DNA of 64,000 nt from Marasmius tenuissimus (Eukaryota; Basidiomycota; Agaricomycetes; Agaricales; Marasmiaceae): positions 2,294,001-2,358,000 of the forward strand of contig JAQOTA010000053.1 of NCBI GenBank assembly GCA_029532415.1. Direction: 5' to 3'. The notes under the pieces are model-generated. The model was not told the origin of the DNA, did no database searches, and saw only the letters and a program-made list of their open reading frames with translations. Positions 28,896 to 40,339 of this stretch are shown one piece after another. The translations under genes were made by a program, and so were the position numbers. Within the stretch, counting starts at the first letter, position 1. Each line of letters opens with the position of its first letter.

Positions 28896-31273
28896 CAAAA
28901 CTGTGGGCGAAGTGGTTTGGTAGAGGGGGGGAAGGTGATGGTCGAGGAATAAGACAAGTCGCCCAGATGCATCGTGGTCAACGCATGGTGATGCTCAACA
29001 GCAGCACCCAATTGGGACCTTCGCCACACCAGACCCGCGACGTTATTATTGCTGTCAGGGGGCACATTCCGAGAGTCCGAGAATACGAGTCATGACTCAC
29101 CAGAGGAGTAACACTGCCATTGAGATGCCAGCTCCTGTTACCATTCAACATTAGGGGAATTCAGAGTAACTTTCAAACGTCGATTTCGAGCTGATTTCGA
29201 GCTGATTTCGAGTTTGATTTGGACTCAAAAAAAATCGAAATTGGCTCGAAATGGGCTCGAAAGTGGGGAGCTCACAGTGTGGTAGCGCATTTCAATATAT
29301 AGCGGCTCTCCCAGCGGGGCCGTGTGCGGCGGAGTTTTGAATACCATTGCGTCAGTGCTTGTACCGTATCCCGTTTATTGATCGATCTCCTTAAAAATTA
29401 AAATGATAAATCGCATTTCTCTCTAGACTCTGTCAAGTCCCGGCTCATGCGTACAACTGAGCGACAGGATGCAGGCTGTTTGGCGGGTTTTTTCACGGAT
29501 ACGGGCTGATTTTCCGAGCCCAATGGTTGGTTTGTCCTTTTTGGTGGCATAGTTAGAGCGAAGTAAGTAGAGTAACAGAAATGAACACTGCTTGTGGACG
29601 CACGTCTCCATTCAAGCTCAGACAAGCCCCGCCGCGCTCGGGAATAGCCGAAATTCAATGTGAAAATGAGCTCGAAATCCGTGAAATCCATGATTTTCAT
29701 TTCGTCACATTTCATCTCAAATCGAGCTTGAAATCAGCTCGAAATCGACGTTTGAAAGTTACTCTGAATTCCCCTATTACTCGTATCCTAACAGACTTTC
29801 GACGAGGTGGTACGCTGCGTGGTCGACAAGTTGGATATCAAGGTGCTGTCGGCCCGGGGCCCGGAGGAAATTCTGAAGAGCCTCAATAAGCGCCCACCAA
29901 TAACGAGGTTCTCGCTCAAACCGTCGTGACGCCAACATTCAAGCTCAATGCCAGTGCATTCTACGCTTCCTTCTGAACCTTCAAAAATTGCATTGGGTCT
30001 GGACTCTGGAGTCTCTCGAATACTATGGAACCCGTTACACCTGGAATACGAAGGAGCATGGATAGGCATGGATCTCTCTCAGGGGCCCGTGTACGTCTAC
30101 CGTTCTAAAACCTCAGCTGGTCTCAAAGACCCCTTCGGCCATGGTAGACGGCAAAAATGCCAGCACAAGGGACAGGCATATTCAGACACTCTCTTCACCC
30201 TCAATCCTTGATGGTTCAATCATTCAAGGACTTCACGTATCACAAAACATCCCGGACCTCATGCACTGGTTGCAAGTCTTCGTATACCTCCCGTTCAGAG
30301 CTCGACACAACAATGCCGGATCTTTATTCATGATCAACACCTCCCATCGTTATTTCAAACTTTGTTGCAGCTCTCTCCTCACTACTTACAACCGCAGCCG
30401 GGTACTCTCAACCTGGTGAACATTAAAGACTACCCCGCCTCCTCGTCACGGTGAGCGATCGAGGACTCCCATACCTTCATGTTCACCCAAGTGTTTACAG
30501 AATTTCTATGTTGGTACTGGGGCGGTGGTCCCCATCTCGTTGGGTTAGCTCTCCATACATTTTCTATATTCGTCGGCGGCGCTGGAGGCAGCTCCTGAAA
30601 CGATGACACGACACTCACTGTCGCCGGGGACTAATCAGAGGTCTCTGTATAATTAGGAGTTCTCAAACTACGTCCTCCCAGCTAAGCTAGGGATGTGCAT
30701 GAACCAGCGGACTGATTCCCATAGCCAGCAGAACATTCACGTTTAATGACGATTCAAGCGACAAGAGAAGGAAGGCTGGGCATTTGGTCGTTTACCGGGA
30801 GACAGCCTGGAATTGTTTGAGAACCAGGTACGGAGGATGTACCAAGACTTCCTAGATCTCTGCGCCGTACGAGTTGAACTTCAAGCCGCTCACCGGGCAA
30901 TGATCGTACACAACGTTCGTCACCGATATAAACGCTTGTTAGTGCCCCGCAGCTTTTCGAAGATGCCTCCCAGCAGAGGCTCAAGCGCTCAAGGCCAGAG
31001 CGACGGTGTTCAGTAGGATTTCTCTGCGTCGAGCACTATGAGTACATATGGGCCGATGTCGGTTGATGTGCCGTCAAAACTTAAGTGGCCCGAGATGGAA
31101 CATCGAATTCAGTAATGTCGGGATCCATTGAATGATTACTCCAAGAATAACAGACTGAAGCACGCCGAACCCTTTTTGTTGAACGCGCCCTCGTCTCCTT
31201 GTGACGAGGAGAGGGAGAGGAGATGCATGGCCCTCAGAAATACAGAACGAGTAACATTACTTCAAATACAATG
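28896..31273. other. Upstream flank of copy B, MITE, and flank repeats
   Basis: 28,900-29,150 and 29,779-30,110 are one upstream flank, homologous to those of copies A, C and D and split by a MITE. 30,140-30,480 is the block shared with 25,370-25,640. 30,500-31,270 shows no gene. No intact protein is supported in this stretch. Confidence 0.5.
29153..29775. mobile_element. 623-bp MITE with perfect 46-bp terminal inverted repeats
   Basis: Begins AGGGGAATTCAGAG and ends with its exact inverse; the first and last 46 bases are perfectly complementary. ATT flanks both ends (29,150-29,152 and 29,776-29,778). Removing the element and one ATT restores the local sequence of the copy D flank (CAACATTACTCG here, CGACGTTACTTG there), which proves insertion with a 3-bp duplication (ATT, or TTA if the ends are shifted by one base). 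A 3-bp duplication fits PIF/Harbinger-like elements. A minus-strand frame starting MPPKRTNQ (about 29,400-29,552) could be the truncated start of a former transposase. Confidence 0.88.
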
Positions 31274-33374
31274 TCAATCAACGTCCACCTCGAGGGTCTC
31301 CATCGCAGTAGTTGGTTCACTAGAGACCTCTGTGGGTGACGGGAGGAATGCAGGCGACCAAAAACCGGTATGGCCGAGTCGAGTTCCAGAGATCGCAGAT
31401 CTTGGAGTCGGTTCAATTGGAGTAGAATCTTCACCCTCTCCCGAGCTGTCGGATGTCGGTGTCGAAGGTCTACTCTTGGGCGGAGATTCTGCCAGCAAAA
31501 TCGAAGAGGGTCAGGCAATGTCAGAGAGCGATGAGAATGACGAAGCAAACCCTCGTAAATCTCAAACCGATCCGAGTCGTTCACAGACTGGAAAAGGTTA
31601 CTGTCATATCCAGTATGACGAGCAAAATCGGTAGTGGAAGGGTCGAATCCCCGGAGGAGTTGATATTGATGTATGCGTTGGTATTCTTCGTTGTGCCAAG
31701 AGGACCCGGTGGACTTGTTCTCACATAAAAGCTCGTTGGGAAGGCCGAGACCGCGACAGGTATCGGGTGAGAGAGGAGAGCGACCATCTTTGTCAAACGA
31801 CCAATAATGAAGGGAAGAGGTTTTGCACTTGCCCAGGTCGGGAGGTGGTAGACGAACAAAGAGGTAAGTTGGCTGTTGTGACTGTTGCTCGTGTTGGGCT
31901 TCAGAGTCATCCAGAAAGTCGTCGGTCTTTAACCAAGCGCAAGGGCAGACAAGATCTGTGAAGAGTTAACAGGTGGAAAGGGAATGCAAGCCTGACATGG
32001 ACAACGCACTGTAATCGCTCAAATCATCCTCCAAAGTGACTCCACGATCGTGAAAAATTCTCCAAGCTTGCGACAGCCAGGCGCGTGTTGTAATTGACCA
32101 CCAATTCCAACCCAAAAAAATATGAAGACCGGGACGTGGTGGGCCAGCGAGTGTAAATCTTCTTGAGTTGTCAGATATTTCAAGCGAATGATTGCCTCAA
32201 ACTCACCTGGTCAGCCCATTTTCCAGCACGTTTCGATCTGAAAGATAAGGGCCGAGATCGAGACTCTCCCAGGCATTGTTTGCGGCGGCAATGGGCGTGT
32301 TTGTCGACTTTGAGATGAGAGTTGGTTGGGAGACTCGTACATCGACCCGTGACGGAAAAGAGGTGATTGTATCAATAACGTAGAGGTCCACTTCCTTTGA
32401 CTTTAGACTTGCCAAGAAGCGCAACAAAACATCGTCTTGAAGAAGATCTGCCGTCAAAGGCAAGTCTGAGTCCCCAAACCATCGCCCGTCGTATTCGATG
32501 TGAAAGTCTGGCCCTGGTGGACCACGACAGAACACTCCCCTCCCACGATCCATCCACAATTCCTTCTCATGCTTGCAACCCAATTGCACCTGTAACCAGT
32601 TCATTCGACTGTATCCAAATATTACAATGGCTACTCACAGCTACACTATCAAGATACCTCAAGCCCAATACCCCTAGATTCCTATTCAACTGCGAGGCCG
32701 GTACCAGATCTACAATAGAAACATCAGTAGGTCCCGACCCAGACCATGCCTCCACGTACCGTTGTGCAATATGAGCGATGGGATAGACGACTTGCTGTAA
32801 CCATATATTTGCGACGCGTTCGAGGTGCTAGCGTGAATTGAGCATCCATAATAACGAAAATCGGAAGGATACTACGCACAGTGTATTTGATAGCCTCCGA
32901 AAGTCTGCTAGAAAAGCCTGAAAGGGAATTAGGCCGTTCCTTAAGCAAAAGAATCATTGAGCGTACTCTCTGCGCGTCTGGTCCGCTATACTGCAGCATT
33001 GTAAATACCATTCCCGGCTGCTCCAAAACCCTTGCTGTACAGATTGTCCTGTCGGCCCGCGGCCCACATATATCTTTCCACCACTCTTCTTCCTTGTCGT
33101 CCAACCATCGCGGGTACGTGGAAGACCCAACATCCCTCAGCTTGAAGATCCCGCCGAGCTTCAACTTGAAATACTGAAACCAATTATCAGATTCTTGCGA
33201 TTCAAACAAAAACATTATCCCCCCCACCTCATCGAATTCTGAAGGTTCCTCCTCCTTCGCTTGGATAATCGTTGTCGTATAGTTGTGGTTATTGTACTGA
33301 TCTCCCTGAACTTCGTTGAAGTTGCCGCCGGTAATCTGGAAGTTCCGCGCCTTGTGGAAGAATTGGCTAGGCAT
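31274..33374 (-). CDS. Array gene copy C: GGxFN-motif protein of unknown function
   Basis: ATG 33,374 to a TGA at 31,274-31,276. Exon 1 is 33,228-33,374 (49 codons, with ITGGNFNEVQGDQY). Intron 1 is 33,174-33,227, 54 bases with no stop, so reading through it also stays open. Exon 2 starts at 33,173 and has the PRWLDDK version also found in copy A. The remaining joins keep frame through LWMDRGRG, CRGPPGPD, AWLSQAW, SSLHYWSFDKDG, HQYQLLRGFDPS and DSDRFEIYE into the Ser/Pro-rich last exon with an acidic end. It appears complete. The N-terminal glycine motif resembles the short leader motif of many mushroom NACHT/STAND-like and orphan proteins; that link is from memory and its function is unknown. 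Confidence 0.75.
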
Positions 33375-34420
33375 CGAATCTGTGAGCGGAAGGGTTTGAT
33401 AGAGGGGAGAGGGTGATGGTCAAGAGATAAGGCAAGTTGCTCTGATGCATCGTGGTCAACGCATGGTGCTCAACAGCAGCGCCTAATTGTCACCATCGCA
33501 GCACCAGACCCGCAATACTGAACGACCAATGTCTATATCGGTGCGAATCAGACTGCTGTTGACGGCGCAGCCCGAGAATAAGACTCACCGCAGTAGTAAC
33601 ACCCTCTTTGAATCTACCTCCTGTCACGGGTTCTCATCCAATGTTCTTGCATCCACACAGACTTTTGATGAGGTGCTACGCTGCAGGCTCCAAGCTTCAG
33701 GGAGAGTTGAACATCGAGGTCGCGAGAAGAGAGCTGTCGGCCCGGACGAAACTTCTGAAGGGCCTCAATAAGCGCCCACCAATGACGAAGTTCTCGCTCA
33801 AACCACAAACAACGCGACGCCAGCATCCGAATGCCAATGCCTTTCTCTGGATCTCACCCCCCGCCGAAGAGCAAGATAAAACCGTAAACAAACTCGTTTA
33901 GAATTACCGGACTCTCATCTCGAAATCAGAGGAGCTTTCACCTGGAATGGGACGGAGAATGAACCAACTGTGGTATTCCAGCTAGGACATGTACTTCTAC
34001 GTCTTAACCACTTCAGCTGGTTCGAAGTCGGAGCCTTGATGACATTGGATGCCAGAAACAGAGGCGTAGTCGAAAGGTCGGCTCCAAAAGTAGAGTCGAG
34101 CAACTAGGTATGTCTTTCTCCCCGGTTTCTTCTTCTGTAAGTGCTTGGGATCCTCATACAGAGAGACAGGCGAGGGGGTGAAACTTGATTGTAACGTTGA
34201 GCCGACACGTACTGCGTCTATGGTTCTGAAAACTAGGTTCACATGGTATCGCGGGGCGTGAAGACCTCGAGCGAATCCATGGAAAACTTTGACGGATCTA
34301 CTATCGGCGCAATCCAGCAGGTTCGTCCTCACCTTTATCCGGTCTGCTAACAATTATAGCTCATCTTCCTTGTATCAGACTTGTTTTGGCTCGGCAAGCT
34401 GTCCGAAGCCTCTCCATACC
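33375..34420. other. Upstream flank of copy C
   Basis: Matches the upstream flanks of A and D closely up to about 33,870 (phrases AGAATAAGACTCACCGCAGT and CTCAATAAGCGCCCACCAA), which probably hold the shared promoter. No TATA box stands out. 33,900-34,420 shows no supportable gene. Confidence 0.45.
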
Positions 34421-35923
34421 GCGAGTTTCGGTGTACGGCGCTAGTTACATGCTCATGTTGTTGGCCATGTACCCCAATAGAGGATTAGTTTTGACGATAT
34501 TCAGATTTATGCAGTCCGTCTGCTTACTCGGGTATGTATGAATTCTTCCTTTGATTTACTTGTATCAGATCGCTGACTGACGCCAGGGCGATACACTTGT
34601 ATTCCGGACCCACGGAGAATCCTCACAAGAGAGCTCGTTCCGGCGCGCCGAATTCGAGGTTGTCGATATCAGTGTCCCTTTAAGTGCTATCAGCATGCTC
34701 TTGCCGCGACACCCTACTCCATGTATCATGTATCTTCACCTCGTCTCCTCAACCTTGAGACCCGTGTCCATCAAATCTCGTCCTCCCGCTATGAATCGGC
34801 TCGCAACCCGAATACCTCCTTGCCTATAGGCTATTGGCCTGATCTACAACTTCACGCATCTCCCAAACGACATACATGTACTCCTCACTCCCGGAGGCAT
34901 GTGGAAATCTCGAATCCACGATTAGCTTCATCCGGCACACCTACCCCCAACTGTAGTACCCCACTCTCAGCATTCGTACAGGTTCACAGCTCGCTACGCA
35001 AGCTCGGGTCCTCGACGACCGTGATACAACGTTCAGCGAGCGGGCTCGGGTGGGCAGAGGAGGACTTTGGAACAACACGAATTGAATTACGCATGCTCTA
35101 CGGGCTGTAGACGGAAACTCGAGTGGGGTCACTGCCGGTGCTGATGCGGTTTTGGGCTTGGATAGCGGAGCCGGGAGACTTGTGGGAATGAGACAGCGAT
35201 GGAGAATTATAGCGGGATGGGGCACAGGAGAGAATCGAAATTCTACCAAGGATCTTTTCGCAGGGATCTATGGTCTCCGGTTTTGAGGATATCGAGAACT
35301 GACGTTGTTGTGTGCCCTCAATATTTGTATGTTTAAGTAGCCAATTTACAATTCAAGTAAGACATACCAAGGCCAGAAGACTCATACTTTGCCGCCACGA
35401 CAGACTACAAGTATAATCATTACCATCACTGCCCGATATACCCCATGAGCGGTATCGTATCTTAGAGGGCGGCCAGGTAACTAAGAATACCCCCTCATGT
35501 GCCTTATTTCCTAAATGATACTACGAATATAGACACCAACTCATTGATATAGTACTGAGGATGGTGGGTGGGTGACGGTGCTGGCGTCGCGTAAATGCTT
35601 GCGAGTACATGTTCATGTGGCTCGGCGGGGGACTATGACTCGGGATCATCTAGCGACGGTTTCACAGGTACGACCGCCGATGCATCAACAAGGAGGCAAT
35701 GGAATTCAATCGCGTCTACAATATTTCTAAAACATCGGGATCCTGCATTATCTTTGAAGCACTACAGAACGACAGAGTACATATGATGTAGCGAAAGCTC
35801 CCATGACGCGCTAAACCTCAGCGAACGCACCTCGTCTACTTGAGAAGTAACTGAATTGAGGCGATATTTGAGTTGCGCGGCCGGCCGAGATTCAGAACGA
35901 ATGACTTTACCTCGAACGAGATG
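34421..35923 (+). pseudogene. Plus-strand relic, third copy of the 13-14.8 kb sequence
   Basis: 34,455-34,690 is related to about 920-1,135. 34,730-35,115 is related to 13,090-13,440 and 35,115-35,890 to 13,452-14,127 and its tandem copy. The open frame at the left can be read as MLMLLAMYPNRGLVL followed by a GTATGTATGA donor, but later parts are interrupted. It lies in the same position relative to copy D as the relics at 13-14.8 kb do relative to copy A, which supports whole-unit duplication. Confidence 0.5.
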
Positions 35924-37988
35924 TCAATCGATGTCCATGTCGAGGGCCTCCGTCGTAGTGACCGGTTCACTTGGGACCTCTGCGGGTAACGAGAGGAATA
36001 TGGGAGACCAAAAGCTGGTGTTGCCTAGTTGAGTCCCAGATCTTGAGGCTGGTTTAATTGGAGCGAAGTCTTCACTCTCTTCAATGTCCGATGTCGGTGT
36101 CAAAGATCTGATTGCTGGCGGAGTTTCTGCCAACAAGATTGGAGAAGGTCAGGCAGGCAATGTCAGATAAATGAGGACAATAAAGCAAACCTTGGTGAAC
36201 TTCAAACCGATCGGAGCCATTCACAGGCTGGAAAAGGGGCCGATCAAATTCAAGGTGCCGAGCAAAATCGGTAGTGGAAGGGTTGAAATCTCGGCGAAGT
36301 TGATATTGGTGTATGCGTTGGTAGTCTTCGCTGTACCAAGAGAACGCGTGTGACTTGCCAGCATATCCAAGCTCATTGGGGAGACCGAGGCCACGGCAGG
36401 CATTGGGGGGGAGAGGAGACCGACCCTCCGCGTGAAAAGACCAATAATGAAGAGAAGAGGTTTCACAATCATGTAGGTTGGAAGGAGGCAAACAAACAAA
36501 GAGATAGATCGGTTGCTGCGATTGTAGTTCGCATTGGGCTTCAGAGTCAAACAGAAGGTCGCTGGTCCGTAATGAAGCGTAAGGGAAGACAAGGTCTATG
36601 AAATGTTAGTGGGTGGAAAGGGAATGAAAGCTTGACCACGCACTGTAATCGCTCAAATCATCCTCGAAACTGATTCCATGATTATAAAAAGTTCTCCAAG
36701 CTTGTGACAGCCAGGCGCGTCTTGTAAATTCCCACCAATTACAACTCAAAAAAATACCGGAACACGGTGGGCTAGCGAGTGTAAATCTACTCGAGTTGTC
36801 AGATCATCAAGTGGATGATTGCCTCAAACTCACCTAGTCAGCCCATTTTCCAACACTTTTCGTTCTGAAAGACAAACGCTGTTGCTTTCCCAGACATTGT
36901 TTGCGGCGGCAATGGGCGTGTTTGTCGAATTTGAGATGACAGTTGGTTGGGAGACTCGTACATTTGGCAGGTAAGAGACGTTTGATTCAATGACGTAGCG
37001 ATCCGCTGCCTTCGACTTCAGACTCGCCACAAAGCGCAACAAAACATCTTCTTGAAGAAGATCTGCCGTCGAAGGCAAGTCTGGCTTCCCAAACCAGGAC
37101 ACTGCTCCGCGTCTGACAACAGCTGGTCCTGGTGGACCACGACAGAACACTCCCCTCCCAGTATCTATCCACAATTCGCTGTTGTCCGTGCAACCTAATT
37201 GCTTCTAGAACCGGTTCTCTTGAGCGCATCCAAATATGACAATGGCTACTCACAGCTACACTACTGAAATACCTCCTGCTCAGCTCCCATGGCTTCCCCT
37301 TCACCGCCAACTGCGAGGCCGGTGCCAAATCTACAGTAAAATAATCAGTGAAACCCAACCTAGAGCATAGAACCACGTACCGTTATACAATATGAGTGAT
37401 GGAATTCCCGACTTGCTGTAGCCATAGATTTGCGACGCATTCGACGTCCTAGCGTGACATGAGCATCCATGATAAATGAAAATTCGAGGGAGTACGCACA
37501 GTGTATTCGATAACATCCGAAAATCTTCAAGAAAAGCCTGGGATGGGGTTCAAACTATTCCTTGGGCACGAAACTCAACGTGCGTACCTTCTGTGCATCT
37601 GGCCCGCTATACTGCAGCATCGTAAACACCATTCCAGGCTGCTCTATCACCTTTGCTGTACAGAATGTCCTGTCAGCTCGAGATTGGCCCTCTTCCCACG
37701 AATATCTATCCCCGTCGTCCCATCGTCGCGGATAGGTAGAAGAACCAACATCCCTCAACTTGAAGATCCCACCGAGCTTGACCTTGAAATACTATGACGA
37801 TCGTCAGATTCCTGTGATTCGACAGATAACTTTTATTCATTCACCTCATCAAATTCTGAAGGTTCCTCCTCCTTCGCTTGGACAATTGTCGTCGTAAAAC
37901 TGCTGTTGTATTGATCTCCCTGAATCTCGTTGAAGTTGCCGCCGGTAATCTGGAAGTTCCGCGCCTTGTGGAAGAACTGGTTAGGCAT
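35924..37988 (-). CDS. Array gene copy D: GGxFN-motif protein of unknown function
   Basis: ATG 37,988 to a TGA at 35,924-35,926. Exon 1 has ITGGNFNEIQGDQY as in copy C but the following Ser-Ser-Phe-Thr and PRRWDD parts as in copy B. All nine exons read in frame. The acceptor before exon 6 has moved (CTAGAAG), which removes one codon compared with the others. The exon 6 PP-motif stretch has diverged (GPPGPAVV). Conserved blocks include PSTADLLQEDV, AWLSQAW, SSLHYWSF, HQYQLRRDFNPS and TDFARHLEFD. About 555-565 residues. It looks intact and shows no sign of a secretion signal. Confidence 0.72.
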
Positions 37989-38802
37989 CGAATCCGCGAG
38001 CTAGCGGAAGGGTTTGATGGAGGGGAGAAGGTGATGGTCAAGGGACAAGGCAAGTCGCTCAGATCCATCGTGGTCAACACATGGTGATGCTCAACAGCAG
38101 CATCCGATTGGGGCCTTCGCCGCACCAGACCCGCGATACTGCGCGTCCACTGACTTTATCGATAGGAATCAGGCTGCTGTCAGCGGCACAGTCCGAGAAT
38201 AAGACTCGCCGCAGTAGTGACACCGTCTTTGGAATTCTAATTCCTGTCACGATGAGTTCCCATTCGACGTTACTTGCATGCAAACAGACTTTGGATGAGG
38301 CAGTACGCTGCGTGGTCGACAATCAAGCTTCAGGGAGAGTTGAACAATGTCGAGGTTGCGAGAAGAGAGCCGTCGGCCCGGGCTCGGACCCCGGACGAAA
38401 TTCTGAAGGGCTTCAATAAGCGCCCACCAACGACGAGGTTCTCGTCGAGTCGCTAAAAAACCACCTCTACCACGACAACATCCACATTCCAATGCCTTCT
38501 TCTGGACCTCCCGTTCGTCAACGCATTTAAATTGGGTGACGATCAAACGCGTTTAGATCGGTTATCGGAGCCTCGTCACAAAATCAGAGAAGCCGTTGCA
38601 CCCGCAAACTTCACAAATAAGATGGATAATGAATCTGTTACTAGCAGTACTCCAGTAGTACTCCAGCCAGCGTGTGTACGTCTACGTTTTAATACTTGGA
38701 CCTGAGGTTTTGGCTGCATTACACGGCAGAAACGGTACATGTGTATGAGGGACGGGCATTACCGTCCTCGAACGGTAGATCCCGAAAGCGAGAGTAACCT
38801 GA
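37989..38802. other. Upstream flank of copy D
   Basis: Homologous to the flanks of A-C as far as about 38,520, and again in a short ACGGCAGAAA...GGACGGGCATT phrase near 38,720-38,762 that recurs near 25,380 and 30,145. This is the right end of the duplicated array. No gene is seen. Confidence 0.5.
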
Positions 38803-39967
38803 CTAGACATGTCGTCTTACTTTCTTATGTTTCTTTACCCCCCACTTCCGGGTCTTGGGATACGAAAAAAAAAATCAGCGGGAGAAAAAGAGGGATTGAA
38901 ATTTTGGCTTTGACACGTACCGCTCCTGCAGATACAAGGTCCACCTTCTTTGGTAACGCGGGTGTTGGAGGAGGAGGAGGAGGAGGAGGCCGGACCGTTA
39001 CATCCCACAAAAAAGCCTCGTTTACGATCCTCTCCGCCCTCAAGTTATGGAATACCCCACTCGGCCAAGTCGTCCCGCTCACCCAACCAGGCATTTGTCG
39101 AGTCTCCAGAGAACTTCGAATGATTTCCCGAGCTTTCGCAATCGACATCGCTTTCTCGGCACCGATCCAGAGAGCCTCATCGGGCGTAAGAGGGTTGTCG
39201 CGTTGGCACAATTCGATGTAGGAAGGCATAAGCCATTGTGGGATATCGTAGGTATCGGCAAGAACCAATCTTTCAATCGGATCGAGGCTGTAACTCTCGA
39301 TTCCCCGGATCGCTTTCTGCCGAGCCTCGATACACACGAAGCGCGTAGCGATCGAGAGTAAGTCGATGAACTCCTCGCGAGACGTCTTGTGTCGTTCGGA
39401 TCTGGTTTTGAAGAATGAACTGGAGTTTTATGTTCAGTTGAAGCGATGCACACACGGGTGAGATAGAAATTTTAGCTGCACCCTTCGTATAGGTAATCCA
39501 TGAGAGCGGTGAATTCCGCTCGAGTCACGTCTGGGATCAGGATCGGGTTTTCGTCTGAGTCGCCCTCGGCACCTTCAGCGGGCTGAGGAGAGTCGAACAT
39601 GTGCTCGAAGACGTCTGATTCGCGTCGAAGGAGGTGACGGTGAGCTCTGAAAAGCGTGTTGTCAACCTAAAAGACGCGGTGAGACATGAGTACGAGATGT
39701 ATCATAGAGAGAGAACGTTTGGAAGGTCACATGTAAAATGACCATCTTTTCGTTGATGTAGTACTTTGAATCGTGAGGGGTGGATGGCGCAGTCGAGGAG
39801 GACGTTCCTGCCCGAGGTCGGCATACCATAGAGCTCTGATCTCTATAGAGGCCGCAATCATCCGAAGGAAGAGAGGAGAACGACGGCGACGGCGACGGTA
39901 AATTTGGTGTTGCTGCCCGAGTGCCTTGAAGGCCTGCGGGAGGTTCGCTAATTTGAATAGATTCCAT
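38803..39967 (-). CDS. BTB/POZ-domain protein
   Basis: Exons 39,967-39,731, 39,666-39,482, 39,419-38,921 and 38,853-38,803 give 323 residues; every intron is GT-AG and keeps frame. Residues about 65-145 form a BTB/POZ fold: YINEKMVILHVDNTLFRAHRHL, a central HMFDSP and an EFTALMDYLYEG end, followed by the helical LLSIATRF-CIEARQKAI and SLDPIERLVLADTYDIPQWL region typical of mushroom BTB proteins. BTB domains dimerise and often serve as adaptors for cullin-3 ubiquitin ligases or as scaffolds. The partner is unknown. A Pro run of eight near the C-terminus comes from a GGA repeat at about 38,970-38,990. The tail is Lys-rich. It is a tandem neighbour of the decayed copy at 40.3-41.5 kb. Confidence 0.85.
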
Positions 39968-40339
39968 CGAAATTTACACCGAGAGAGCTGAACAGGGAGA
40001 TGAGGCTTTGTTCGACGTTCATAGCGTCTTATATGGAGCCCCGCGGTGGCACGACCCACAAGCGTTCAGAATATTCCTATATATCGTTAGGATCACTACC
40101 ACTGACCAGAAGTTGGAGTAATCCTGGCGAAGTAATCTGACCTGCAGTAGCGCTAGAATTAGCACTAGAGGTTACTAACCTGTGGCGGTCCGTTCCGAAG
40201 CTATCTCCGTAGCTTGTGCAATCGCTAGTGGTTCCCGGCTCAGATAGGTTGACTCTTGAACGTCTTATGACTCTTATCCATCGAATGTGACTTTATGTAA
40301 GTCTCGAACTGGCTGCTTCACGAGCAAAGCGATGATACT

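Noticed and set aside
29398..29715. 105-residue minus-strand frame inside the MITE as an active transposase
   Set aside because: Far too short and without catalytic motifs; at most the truncated start of a parent gene.
36221..36592. Apparent frameshift in exon 8 of copy D
   Set aside because: Rereading the GTTTGTTTG stretch shows the exon keeps the same length and frame as copies B and C.
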